From NCBI RefSeq assembly GCF_021869535.1, contig NW_026262712.1, forward strand, positions 105,831,640 to 105,895,639: a stretch of 64,000 bases of DNA. The letters run 5' to 3'. The notes below the pieces were generated by a model. That model saw only the letters and a list, made by a program, of their open reading frames with translations. It was not told the origin of the DNA and ran no database searches. This DNA is from Mytilus californianus (taxonomy: Eukaryota > Mollusca > Bivalvia > Mytilida > Mytilidae). Of this stretch, positions 26,001 through 41,000 are shown piece by piece; positions within the stretch are counted from its first letter, which is position 1, and each line of letters starts with the position of its first letter. The position numbers were made by a program, and so were the translations under genes.

Positions 26001-29000
26001 GAAGGATATGAGGTGGAATGTTCTTTTAAAATAATACAGACACATAACATGGTCATTTTTATTTAAACATAATTTGCAAAATCACAATGAAGAAACAGTT
26101 CAGTCAATGGTAGCTGCATTTAGGGTTGAAGGAAAGGATAGAAATTTACCAAACAAGCAAACAGCTATTGAAACTTTCTGGATGCTCCTCAATGAGCCAT
26201 TGAATAAAATATTTATTTCTATACTGATTTTAGGGTCAAGTTTACCTGAAGAGGGATGTAGAACTATTAAGGTTAAAGCAGCACAGAAAGGTCACACACA
26301 AGTCAAAGCCTCTTATGTCTATGAAAATATCAAGTTAGAATCAACTGTTACCATAGCAGCCTATGATCCTTTAGTGGTATGTTTAAATTAAGTGACAATT
26401 AAAAAAAATAATTTCAGAACGTTTAATAATAATATACTATAATGTCCTCAGATAATAAATCTACTTAAGGAATGACTGTAATATTTTTTCTGTCTATGAA
26501 GGAATAACATCAAAAATGTGGTGCACACTTAATAACCCGCGTAGCAGGTTATTTTAAAGTGTGCACCACATTTTTTATGTTATTTTGAATAGACAGAAAA
26601 AATATTACAGTTATTTCTTATAATTTAATTCTAAATTCCATTTTAAACCGTAGTAAACCACGAAAAAACGTTGATGACGTCACGGTCACATGACAAAATT
26701 ATGTCTATGAGCTGATAAACAAAACAACGTCAGCCAATCAGAAGACGCGTTACATCCAAAATTAAATTATTAGCAAATAGATAAATTTATAAAAGAATTA
26801 AAAAAAAAAAGCATTTGGACTTTATATACTGTTCTGACCCATAGTCGTCTTGTACTGAAAGCAAACTAGCAAATTAACTTCATTGTTCTTTGTACAGACT
26901 CAAAAATTGGCTTAAGATAGCCAAGGTAGGTCAAAACTTATAAGAAGAAGAGAAACATACAAAATGGGCGTAAGATAACCAAGGGTAGGTCAAAACTCAT
27001 TAAAGAAGAGAGACATACAAAATGGGCGTAAGATAACCAAGGGTAGGTCAAAACTCATAAGAAGAAGAGATACATACAAAATGGGCGTATGATAACCAAG
27101 CGTAGGTCAAAACTCATTAAGAAGAAGAGATACATACAAAATCATGGCTCAAGTGTATATGTCAGAGAAAATAATGATTATATCCTAAATTTCATACCTT
27201 TGCAATCTTTTACATCAGAGCATGATATAGAAGAAGTAAATGTTATTAGGAAAGAAAACAATATGATACCCTGGTACAAATTTACCAAAAATTGTGACTT
27301 ATAATTTTCTGTATATTTTATAGAATTAATACTAACCTTTGACTAATGATATGTTTTCACAGCCAATAGATCCAGAGAAGGAAGCTGTAGTTACTATTGG
27401 TTCTCTGAAAGAAGTTATATTCACAGGTGGACCACAGCCATGGGTGCTCGATACATCAAAATATTACCAAGATAGTATGTATTTCACTTTCTAAAATTAT
27501 TATTTCTTCTGTTAACTTTTAAATTCATTCAAGTTGATCTTTTTTGACTATTTTTTATTTTGTCATTATTTTGTTAATGATGTTACGAGATGCAGTAGTG
27601 TGAGTAAAAGGAGATGTGAGATGTATGTAGATTTGACAGCAAACCAATGGCAAACCTTTAGATAGTTCAAATGAGGAAGTATTTATCACACCATGAGGTT
27701 GTATTTGGGTGACCTAAGGGTTTATTTTTCTTAAACACATACTTTTCTTATAATCAGTGAGTTAAAGCTTTAGACAAATGAATAGAAAATATGGGAAAAA
27801 TACAAATTATAAGATCAACATCCATCTAAACTAATTATAAGTTTCTAACAAAGAGTGTTTCACCTCATATTCAACAAAGAAATAATGAGGGAAACACAGT
27901 TCTCTTTATTTGAAGTTAAATCAAAATAGAATAACTGAAAAATAACTTTTTGATATCTAATGAAAACAGCATATACATTTTAATACTGAAATGATCAGGC
28001 TGCTTGGAAGTAAGATAGGTGACATTTCTGTGAATAATACTTTTATTTTATTAAATACATTTCATTTAATGGAGAGGAAATATTGTTTCTTACAAACACA
28101 TAACATACAGAAAGATGTAATGAATATCTTCAAACAAGTATTGAATTGATGTTTCAGTGTCTGAAGAGAAAGAAGAAATAGTTAACATAGAAAAGGTTAA
28201 ACTGTATGGAAATGCTCGTAAGTTTATTTAGTTTTACATTGGTAGTCATAGCAGTTAACAACATTTGTATTTTGCAAGGAAATCTATACATTCAGTAACT
28301 GCAATGAAAGGGCTGTTACTTTGGTATATTTTGGTTCTGTTTCAAATTTTCAATATATGTGATAAAATGATTTCTCTAATTTTAATCATTTTACTTGATC
28401 TCAGTTCTTCAATGGTCAATTTTTAATTATTATGTCAAATGACATCACAAATAAGGCAATAATGCTTGATGACATCACATATAAAGAACACAATCTTTTT
28501 GTAGATCACTGAAAATGAAAGATAATGTTTACCTACAAATTTTCAAAATATCATTAGAGAAACAGATTCCACCTTTGTAAATTTACTTGTCTCAAGAAGA
28601 GAAATATTGTATCATATGCAATTCATTTATATACCAATATCAAAATCACATGAAGGGAAATTTTGTAATAGTTTAATTCAAAAATTGCACAAATTTTAAG
28701 TGTCTTATGTAAAGGTAGTATTTCATAACATGGAAATAACTAGTCTGTTAATTACATAGACAATTGATTATGATTTACCTGTACATAGACAATTGATTAT
28801 GATTTACCTATACATTGACACTTGATTATGATTTACCTATACATTGACACTTGATTATGATTTACCTATACATAGACAATTGATTATGATTTACCTATAC
28901 ATAAACACTTGATTATGATTTACCTATACATTGACACTTGATTATGATTTACCTATACATAGACAATTGATTATGATTTACCTATACATAGACACTTGAT

Positions 29001-32000
29001 TATGATTTACCTATACATAGACACTTGATTATGATTTACCTATACATAGACAATTGATTATGATTTACCTATACATAAACACTTTATTATGATTTACCTA
29101 TACATTGACACTTGATTATGATTTACCTATACATAGACAATTGATTATGATTTACCTATACAAAGACACTTGATTAAGATTTACCTATACAAAGACACTT
29201 GATTAAGATTTACCTATACATAGACACTTGGTTATGATTTACCTATACATAGACAATTGATTATGATTTACCTGTACATAGACAATTGATTATGATTTAC
29301 CTATACATAGACAATTGATTATGATTTACCTATACATAGACAATTGATTATGATTTACCTATTTATATGTTTACAGGTGGTTTACATAGTTTTTATGTGA
29401 CTTGTGAAGATTTTGGTGTTCAGGTAAGATACAGTACTGATATTTATTGCATTTATTTTATGCAGTAGATTATGCAATACATTTACGGTTAGATTTTTCA
29501 GTAGAATTTGGGTTAAAAATTGTAAGTTGTAAGAAGGAGTAAGAGCAAAGACTTATCTAGTTGGAATTAATTGAATAGAATTCTGTTTTTGAAGCATTTA
29601 TTCCTGTAGACTTATGTAATGATCGGACACTACAAAAAGTCAGTGTAATGTGTTAATCTTATCAAAAGCAGAGTTAAAACCAATATTTCTCATCCTCAAT
29701 AGATTGACCATCAATCCAGTCATTTCTATTGTCATTTAGGGAATTTCTTGTTAGTGGCAGATATTAATAGCCAATTTTAAATTTATTCAACTTTTATACT
29801 TAAGATTAAGATAATATTGAAGACTTATGTTGAACACTAGTGCTATGGTTTGTGGTTTTCTTTGTCATTGGTTTGTTGTCTCATATACAAATGTATGTAT
29901 ACATCACTTTTGCTTTTATTTATATCTTAATCTATGAAATTATTCAAAAATATATGAGGGCTGCTCTGGAAGAAATGTAAGAATGATTTTGAAGTCTCAC
30001 CATATATGCAAATAAAGAAAGAAACCACAGCACATTTTTTCTGAAGTCAGCAATTTGAATACAACATTAGCTTACATGTGAATAACCACAGTCATTCGTG
30101 ATTAGAAACATATAAATTACTAAACAGATTCATCCATTTTGAATTTATATTTCAGAAATTAACCCTAAAAGTTGGTAATGAGAAAACAGCCAAGAATCAG
30201 TACCCTGCTGAAGAAGTAGCTAGTATTAGGTGATATTATAATAAAGTGCTTGCATGTAAAACTTATCAGGGCCCAGTCAATTAATCTGCAAAAGGCCTGC
30301 AGTAATATGCTTGTCTGTCTGTGTGTGTCCATTCTTGTATCCATATCTCATAAACTGTTTTCCCTCTTTAACTTCACACCTCCTTATCTGATGAATTACA
30401 AGGCTACTGTGGATTCATTTATTTTTCGTCGTTACCAATTTTTGTGGATTGAGGAAATCTTGCAGCTTTGTAGATATTTGATTTCGTAGTTTTGCCAAAG
30501 TCTGCATATATTCATATAGAAAATTTGTAATTATTGAACAATTAAATTTGTGGTTCCCTTGTACCATTGAAATCCATGATATTTGGTATCAAACTAATAA
30601 CAATAATGAAGCCAGAGTAGATAAATTTTTAAGATGGCACTTCATATGTATTATTAGGATACACTAAAAGGAATATTTTTCGTTAATGATAAGTTTAAGT
30701 AATTGAATATTTTTGTTTCCCCTTCAGATTTAGCTGTGCAGCTCCTGTTGAAGTCCATCTACAGCCATCAGTTGGCTATACAGAAGGGTTACCTCCGTGT
30801 CCAATCAACAGTAGAGAAGTGTCACAACCAGTGAGTAAATGAAGATTATATCACATGACCCTCCGTGGAAGGTAACCAAGCATTTAAAAACAAAATTAAT
30901 TGACTATCAAGAGTTTTAAAAATGTTGTAATTAATGGGATTAATTGGTAGAATTTGTTTTTTAAATGATTTATTGTAAAATGAAATTAGTTTAAAAAAAA
31001 CACACCTCAATAGTAACTTGGATACAGAGATGTGGCCACTTAAATTTCTTCCCTACAGCAGTTAGACGCTTGCGGAAAGTATATAATTTTTGTTCTAAAG
31101 AATGTATAAACATGCAGTGATATCAAGTAGAAAGAGGGATATTTAATCTAAAGCAAGTGTCTAGAAATTATATTTTTTTCTTTGTTGTGGTTGGGTGTAT
31201 TATTAGTGAATATCATGAGTTCTTTACTTTGTGAAAAAAGCATAATTTTTTTTAGACAATTTATTACTGTCAATTTAAGAATAAGGAGAGACAACCAATG
31301 AGACAACTATCCACCCAAGTTCAAATGAAGTGGATGTAAGCAATTATAGGCAACCGTACGGCCTTCAACAATAAGAAAACCCCATACTGTATAGTCAGCT
31401 ATAAAAAGCTCAGACATGAAAAATTTGAGACAGTTGTTTTACCATTCCATTTATATATTTTCAGATACCAGTTCATTGTAGGAGAGACCTTGATATTTTG
31501 ATAACTGTCACAGATTCAAATGGCAGAAAGTTTGATAACTTTTCTTCACTGGTTTTTGATTGGACATTAAGTGACCAATCATTGGCTTCCTTTTCTGATT
31601 CCATTGTATCATCAGTAGAGACTGTTCATGGCATCAGATTAGTCAACAGTAAGTTACAGTCAATGAATACAATTGCTTTCCTGGATTGCATATGCATATT
31701 GTATGACAGAGGAAATTTGAATAAACATATTTAAAGGTGTTAAAAAATGCATACAATAAATTAAGTTTTTAATATACTAATTGAGGAGGCCTGTTTTTGT
31801 GACACTTTGCTAACTATTAGGTTAGTGAACATGCTAAACGAACTTTGTTATCCTCATTGTTAAGTTTTAATATTATGGGGAATAATTTGAAAGAATATGG
31901 TTTCTAAACGTCCTTTCCATCACATCTGCAGTTAAGATACAACTAAAAACCAACAACATTGTGACTAATTTTTATGAGCTAACAAAGAAGTCTAAACAGC

Positions 32001-35000
32001 AGTCTCAGTTTGCCTTTACATGTTATTATCTAAAGGACTATTGAGAAATAACTGTTCATAGCATATGTTATTAGCACCTAAAGCTTATAATTGTGATGTC
32101 ATAATGATATTTCGAGTGATGCTTTTTATTAACTTCTAAGTTAAACCACCAGGGGACAATGTTTTGGGGTAAAAATGATAAAATTGTAGTCTATTTTATG
32201 GCTTTTCATTATATTTTTTCTATCAAAAAGCTTTTATGAAACATTTTTATGCCCCCACCGTAGCGGTGGGGGCATTAAGTTTTATTTATTTTTTAAATTA
32301 TTGGTAAAATGTACAACTATTTAGTATATGGGTGGGGGTGTTGATCAAAATAATTTACACCTTTAAATTTATTTTAATTTTAATTCATGTTTTGTAAGAA
32401 ATGTTTTTTTTTTTCAGGTTATAAGAAATTAGTTCCTGTAGGAAAGACTGGTCAGTTGTCGGTCACTGGTACTGTGACATACTATAGTGATGACTATTTG
32501 AAGTCAGCAGGCTCAACCATAACTGTAAGTGGTTTCATCATTATATATTCATATCAGTCAATTGTTCTTTTGTTAATATCTATTTGAGTCATAGTATTCT
32601 TAAAAGTCTCATTGGCTGAGGACAAGGTTTTGGTCAGTAGTGAATATTTGGTCTTTTTAACACACAGTAACAGACCAAAAAGACAGTTTCTATTTTATTA
32701 GGAAATAAACATGTGTCAGAATAATTTTAATCAAATAAGAAATTAATATTATTTTCAACCCATTGATAGCCTCTAAGACAAATAAACTAATAATAATAAA
32801 CTCAAAATTGACAACAACACTTCAAATGGTCTGCAATTTTATTTGCTATGGTCTACATGTTTTGCCTGCAAGGCAGGCGTCATGGGGACAATTTTCATAC
32901 AGAAATTAATTACTGAAGTACTCAAAGTGGTACATTGAATTTGACGTTGTCAAGGTGAGAGAAACAATGAAAAGTGAAAGTAGCAATAAAGAGTTATAAA
33001 TAGATAAGATAAGTATAGAAAAATAAAGTTTGTTTACAATGTAAATTGAGTTCGTTTTACTTTTATATGATACATGACATTGTTCTAATAATAATAACAT
33101 GTATATAACAGTAAGGGGGAGACAAGGTTTAAAGTTTTCATGTTTGTTTTACCATAACTTAAATGTCCAGTATTATGTTCTCTTGATTTGATTACTGTTA
33201 ACATAATGAGCACCAAGAATTTCATATTGAGATAATTCAAACTAAAATGATAGGCATTAAATTAATAAAAAAAATTACATTGTTTATGGTGTTGTGGGCA
33301 AATATACAAATATCTTTAATTATCAAATAATAGTCCAGATTTGTTACTTTCTCCTAATTGAGATAAGAATTGTGTATGAAACTATTAAGACATTAGTATC
33401 AATTATACCTTAGCCTTGGAAAATTCTATGTATTTAACTTACATTTTTCAGCTTTAAAGAATTACAAATGGTTGGAGGTGAAATAGAGTAAATATCTATA
33501 TGAGCTTGAACAAATGAGTTGATCTGAAATAAAAGTCTGGTTTGTTTTTTGTCTGCCAACATGTGAATTTGATTTTTCTTTTTTGGCAGAACCGCATTTA
33601 TCCTAGATTGACAAAGACAATAGACATACGATTGGTAGATGAAGCTGTGCTGACGCCTAGTGTAATATCTATTTTTAATCATCCATCAAATAAAGTAAGT
33701 ATAAGTTCAGTTTATCTTCTTTCAGCAATTGCTATTAATGTTGAAAAATTTTGCTGTGTTGAGCTAGATCATCATGTCATATTAAACCAGTAGAAGACAT
33801 TTATTTACAAAAAAAGCACAAAATAAAAATCGTAAGTTCAATCTATCATATACTTTTTTAAGAAAGTTTTCTGGTCGTTTATTTTTTTTAGTATTACTGT
33901 GAAGTGTAGGCAATCCCTTGATTCTGAACCTGCAGAGTTTTCCAGTATTACATAAAAGTATTACATAGTTGTTGGATAGTAGACTTCTTTATTTTGAACA
34001 TGATCTTTAGTAAAAAAAAAATAATATATATATACATCTTTCAGGTAACCATTGTTGTGGAGAAAGGATCAGGCTATTTCTATGTAGTACCAGAACAGAG
34101 AGGTATTGTCAGTGTAGATTATCAGGAGAAAGATAAGAGGATTCAGGTTAATCCCCTGAAAGATGGATCTCTAAGTCTGACAGTGTATGATTTATGTATA
34201 ACCATGCCACAACCTTTGACAGCCTCTGTGTATGTGTCTGGAGTGGGAAGTGTCCTTTTGTCTGTTATTGACAAGGTAAATTTATGTACCGTAATCGGGC
34301 TTGTATAGTTCACACTGGTACATAGTCCGCACCCCTTTCTCCCCACAAAATTTCAGGTAAAAAAACTTTTTGTAACTGTTAGAAAAGGTCTAATGAAACT
34401 CTGGTAATTTCAAATCGTGCATGGTCGTTTGCGGTATTTTCTTGTAAAAACCTGTTTTCCATCATCAAACAGAAGCTGAAACTGCTTGTAAATGATTCTA
34501 GAACACGTCACGATTGTTGAAATAAGTCTAAATCACACAAAAAACAATTTAGAAACTTGTGTATGTTTAAACCGGAAGTTTGAATAGCATGTGTAAAAGA
34601 AGGAAAAAAAACGGTGAGAGTCGAAATCCGTACATCATAGATATCACTATAATACGACTTTGAAAGTAAAACAGTTCCATCTTTATGTAAAACAGTGTTT
34701 GATATATCTATTACATTAATGTTTGAAGTGTTTTAAGCTAATATAAAACATATTTGTCAGTATGAACCATGGAAACGGAACAAATAATAACCGATTACGT
34801 TTTGTAATTTACACATCGTAAGCTGGTTTACGGTTGTCTTTTTTACTTTTTTTGTATCGTTTCATTCAAGCAGATACCAGTTTATTTTAATCAATGCATT
34901 GAAAAGAAACAAGAAATTTGTAATGAAGTGTTTAACTTTTAAATTTATCAGTTTTAATTTGATATTGAATAAAAATAACTTATTAATATGGATAAGGTAA

Positions 35001-38000
35001 AATTATTAGTTTGAAAAATGATAAGAGCGCCCTCTACAATATCAATAACTAACATGGCGGAATGTAAACAAACCTCACGATTTTGTTTCTCTTATTTCTT
35101 GCTTATTGTACTCTATAGTCCGCACCCCTTCTGGCAGGTTCAATTTTGGAGAATAAAACTGCGGACTATATAAGCCTTTTAACGGTATAATTATTAGAAT
35201 TACAAACTATATGTCAGGAAAAAGTCACATAATTTCACTGTTGACATTTACCACAAATTATATGCTAAGCAAACATTTTACTGTTTATTTAAGTGCAGTG
35301 TAGAAGTCCATGGAAGTGTTGAAAGTGGTGTTTAATACCAGCAATCAATCAATCATACCTTATTTACATAATTTAAAAGATTACAGACAGCATTAGTTCT
35401 TTAGTTTATCAAAAATATTTTATTTCAAGAAATGCCGCATAGCAGTTATGCTATCAAAATTCAAATTGATTTATTTTATGCGTAACATACCAGTTTTTGG
35501 AATAGTAAAAACATCGCAAAATTGAATTTACAGTACTTAACTTCACATGGAGATAATTTCTATTATGTGAATATTAATGATAGTATAGTTTAATACAAAA
35601 ATATATAATTGTAGATGGAAGTTGACCATGAAGTGAAGGCTAGAGTTAAAGTAATGGATGTTCACAACAAACCACTAAGAGCCAGCTTCTTCACATTGAT
35701 GGACCTCAAACTTATACCAGCTTCTTATATCATAACTGTTAGGTAGGTCTTCAGCTAAACACTTTTCAATTCTTATTGGGTGGTCTTGGTGGCCGAGTTG
35801 TCTAAGTTGTTCACCTACTGTATCATTAGCCTGTCCACACTGAGGTTGTGAGTTTTGACCCCTCATGTGGCAGGTGCTTTCTACACAAATTTTAATTGAT
35901 TAAGAGTGTCAGTTTTCCTGCTGAAGGTCGGTGGTTATCTCTGCAGACTCAGGCTTCCTACAATAAAAACTGACCGTCACGAAATAGCCAATAGTGCTAA
36001 AAGTGGCTTTAAATACCAACAACCAAACAATTCTTATTGCCAGGAATCTTGAAAACCAGAATTATTAATTGGTCTTATTTCCCACCTATTAAGACATCTG
36101 ATCTTTAGTTTATTATGGTTTCCTGGACTCATGTTTATAATAGAAGATTAACCTCACATATAACTGTTTTTAGCAGCATAATTGGAAGCAAGTCCCCATG
36201 TTATCTGAAAAATAAAGAAATATATGAATTAAAAAAAAATCTTCAAGGCTATTAAAAACCACTAAAAGTCCAATTTCACTTTTTCTTATAGATACATCTT
36301 GTTGAAATATTGATTAAAATCAATAAAATCAGTTGCTTTCCTTAATTTCAGACCAGATCCTGATACATATATAGATGAGTTTACAGCTGTATATATCTTA
36401 TACGGAGCTCAGGTTGGACATACCACACTTCATGCTCGGGCACATCCACAAACAGGTGTTGTTAGAAGTCAAAGCAAACCAGTAGAGGTAAGAGGTCAAC
36501 GATAGAAAAAATATAATGTTCGTACCGTGTAGGAAAATATGAAATTTATTTGACAAGCTTTAGAAACCGAGATAAAAGCAAGACTCGCTGAGGACTGAAA
36601 TTGAACTGTTATGTAAACAGTAATTTGATCATAACTGTTTTGCTCACAACAGAGGCAGGATACCAGGAGACTATAAAAAAACGTCTAGTATACATTTATT
36701 GGTTCATGTTATCTGCCACCCTGTATTTGTATAGTAGAAAGGTTGATTTCAGGATAAATGCATATATATGTATAAATTGAAGCAAAATATACTAAATGCT
36801 TGGATTTTTGCCAAAAAAGTCCAAAGTCAGAAAGTCATGTTTGAACTAAGTACTTCATTCCTTGTCTTTTTAATTATGACTTGGTCTATCAGGATAGATT
36901 TTTTACATATCATATGATTTTAGTCTATTTCAGGTATTACTTTAGGTATGAATAATTTTTACTATTCAGTAGAATGTAATTCTTAACGTTTCTTTACCTA
37001 TTTTTCAGGTTTTCCCACCGTTACAGTTAATACCAAAGAACATAACTCTAATTACAGGTGCTTTGTTCCAAGTAAGTCATTAGTAGTAGTAAATTTCATG
37101 ACTGAACAGTTAACTATAAAAAAATAGCCTTCCTTTACTTTAGGGGTCCTTTGAGTGTCAGTTTAATGTTATGGTTCAGGGTTAGTGTCAGGGTTCTTGG
37201 TTATGTTCAGGCTTAGGGTTAGTTTAGTGTAAATAGCTCTATAGGTTTGGACCCCTTAAGTTAAAGAAGGCAAAAAAAAAATGTACAAAATAGTGACCAA
37301 TTCCACATAGATATTTGTTTTGATAACTATGGAGATGCATTACTGTTGAAGTACATACAATGAAACAAATAGTCTCAAAACATTAAAATTTTTATCTTTA
37401 CTTTGTAAATCATTCACATAAACTTAGACGGAATGTTTGAGTCAAATTCCTTGAAGAGATCCAAATATTTCATATTATATTCAATTTTAATTGGTAATTT
37501 TATTACTATTGGAGCTTTTATTGATTAATAAGATTATTAGATTGTGAAGCCAACCAAACATTTTATTGCACATATTGCTTTCTGACTTTATACTGGTCTC
37601 ATCAAGTCTTGCCATATATAATGATTTAATTTTGCAGGGATTTCATGTCTTATGTAACCTTATTGTATCTTTGGAAGCTGACTATACATCATTAGAGTAT
37701 TTTGTAGGTTTTAAGTAAAGGAGGGCCTACACCACAATGTACAGTACAGTTCTCAATTAAGAACAGGAAGGTATCTTCAGTGTCTAGAAGTGGGGTATTG
37801 GAGGCCATGGAGCTGGGGTCTACTGTTGTCATTGGTCAGGCTGTAGGACAGGACCCAGAGACTGGAGAAACAGTTGTATATAGCCAGGTAATTAAGTCAA
37901 ACTTCTAACAAAGGTCTACTGTTTCATTGTGTTGATGGGACCCAGAGACTGGAGAAACAGTTATAGCCAAGTAAATAAGTCCAACTTATAAGAAGGGTCT

Positions 38001-41000
38001 ACTTTTGACATTGCTTAGACAGGACTGAGTAAATAAAGTAAACAGGTACTACTGTTGTCTTTAATCACGCCAGACCAAGAGATATAACGAACTAGGGAAT
38101 AATCATCAATTTGTAACAAGAGTTTTCTGTTTGCCATTAGGTAAGCAAGACTGACCAAAAGACTTCAGGAAAATAATGTATGTAGCCAGTGTAAAATGAT
38201 TAATTTAGCAGTGCCCAGAGATAATGTAAATTATCATTAGTTACAAACAATGGCTAGTAGATCGGAGTTCCACAATCCACAACAGAAAAAAATGTGTTCT
38301 AAGCTCTCCTCAGGTGTACGTCAAACAATCTAGCTATAACAAGAAACTCAAAAAACACAATGCAAAGTATAATGTATCATGTGGCTGTTCTCAACAACTA
38401 CCAAAAAATATTTTAATTAAGATATATGATAATTTAAACAATACATACTAAAATCTGTTTTGCTTCTGTATCAAACAACATCAATCTTGGCTTTTGGCTG
38501 TTAATGACTTGGTTTGATGCAGCATACTAAACTGATTTTGCAATGACATTTCTTGCATTATATAAAATGTTATATTGAATGATGGAGAGAAATGTGTATT
38601 TATACTATATGGAAACTTATTCAACAATGTGATGATATTTTTTTACAGGATGATGCTATAGTGAATGTGATACAGCTTGGAGAGATAAAGATATTTGCTC
38701 CATTATCCAGACTGGAAACTGGAACTCAGGTTAGTGGTGTTATACTGAAATAAAACCTGCTATCTGTGAGAAAATAACTTTTTTTCATTGAATTTTCAAG
38801 TAAAAACATTGAAAGAATAGTCATTTGAAGATTTATACATATATTTCTTAGAAAATGTGAATTAGACATACAAATAGAAGTCATTCTTTCAAGGGAAAAT
38901 GATATGATAAATTTATAATTTGTAAAACTCTTTTTAAAAAAAATCTACAAATATAACCCATTAAATTAACAATATTCAATAATGCAAAACCATTATGAAA
39001 TAAAATATTAACGATATTATGAATTCATCCTTTCCTCTTAGTCCTACTCATAAGTGATTCTGGTCAAGTTTTTCATTAAGGACCTTATGTTGTTGGATAC
39101 AAGTAAAAGGGGAAAAGGTGGTCCGAGGACACAGTTATCGTCCTTTGATTTTCGTTGTCTTACGAATATAGTCCCTAGTGTGGACAGTGTATAATTTGCA
39201 AATTTTTTCCATACACTTTCCAAATTTATTTCTTTATATTTTATGCATGAAATATTAAGAAGGGGGATGAAATTACATGTTAAAAAAATTTGGGTGATGA
39301 ATTTTTATGTAAAGTAGTGATGTGGTCCAGTTAAAAAAGGTAAAAAATTGGTATGCCTGAAGCTGTCAAACTGAATTATAGACCCCCTTAACATAGAATT
39401 GTCCATATTTTGAGTTAGAGCTGGTTGACTTTTCTATAATTTTGATATTATTTGTCCCAAAAGTAGTACACTACACTGTAAAAATCTTTTTGAGATAGAG
39501 GAAGTGCAATTTTTTTAATTTTAATTTATTGTCTAAAAGAAATGCACTATGAAATAACTGTGTTCTCGGGCCAGGTGACTGTTTAGGTAGTAAATTAAGG
39601 GTCAGATCACAGCCTAGACAAAGAAGAACAATGTCTTGTCATAGAACTTGCATTGAATACAGTCTACATTGAATTTTTTGGTATGTAATACCTATATTTT
39701 ATAGGTAAGTGCTCTTAAGTCTAATACCATAAGTTCCAAATAAAAGCAGATAATGCATGAATGACACTGGTTAAGTTTCAGATTTAATCATCCCCAATAC
39801 ACCCCATACATGTATATACAAGATTTACATTCGTCAATTGATACAGATCCATTTAACATTACAACAACCATGACCAACATTTTATTCAGTGATGACTGGT
39901 GATAGTTTCTGATGTTGAGGTCCAGATCTAAGGAGTTACTGGTTAAAAGTGGAATCACATTTTGATACTTGACATATATTAGGATATTTTATCTAAATTT
40001 GGATGGTTGTGATATGCATTTTATGGTTCATGACTGACAAAATATTTAAGCTAGATTTTGGTTGTCTGTCTTTGAACTCACAGTTCGTTGCATGTTCAAT
40101 GAGAAATGGAACTAATGTTAAAAAGCTTTAAGGGCATACGATACAGTAGCAGGGGCAGATAATAACGTTTTCAAAACTTTTCGTGTTGTTTTCGCGACGT
40201 TGTTAATCAGAACGTTGTAATTTAGCGATGTTTCTAATAAGAACGATTACATTTCGCGACGTCGCTTTAGATGTAGTCACATTTGCGGAAAATCCACTGA
40301 CGTCATAATCCCGATTGCGCGAATTTGAAAAAGTACCTGCAATGAAAATCGGCCAAATCACGAGAATTGTTATATTTATTCATTAATAAGGAAGTCAACA
40401 ATATTAACTTCGAATGGGAAAAAAATCAAATCCACATTCTTAACTTTGTATGTCTGTTATTTTTTTTTTCTTTTTTTTTTTTTGTGTTGAAGGCCGTAGG
40501 GTTACCTTTAATAGCGTTTATCTTCGTCATTTGAACTATGGTTGATAGTTAATTTGTCTCTTTTGCAATCATACCAAATGTCCTCATATTTATATCATCC
40601 CCCTTACTTTATAATTGTTGCACATTTTGTCATGTCGGGGCCTTTTGAATAATTAAAACTATGTCTAAGCTGTGTTGTCTACATGAATTGTATGACTAAT
40701 GTCGGACATGCAGAGATGCAAATTAATTTTTTTATTATATATATCTGTTTTGTTTCCGAACATTTCTTTTCTAAAAGTAATTTACTAGAATACTTTTTCT
40801 ATCCAAGTTTCGTTACAATTTATAAAGGTTTGGCAAATATGATGCTATTTACGAGGAGCCAGCTTTATTAATTTTCATGATTAATATCATTGGTTTAAAA
40901 AAAACACCTTGGCTATACCACTGAAATTGACAACGTAGCGGGAAAGATTTCACGACGTTGTTGCGAATAAAACTTATTCCAACGTAGTTTGGCGCCTTAT

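Noticed and set aside
26074..26233. Upstream part of the open frame 26074-26391 as coding
   Set aside because: Only 26234-26376 matches gp210; the part before the AG at 26233 is intron that happens to be open.
34143..34346. 67-codon minus frame
   Set aside because: Shadow of a strongly conserved NUP210 exon and its intron edge.
35790..35860. Functional tRNA gene at the SINE head
   Set aside because: Box A and B are present but the fold is degraded and it is flanked by a SINE body and target duplications.
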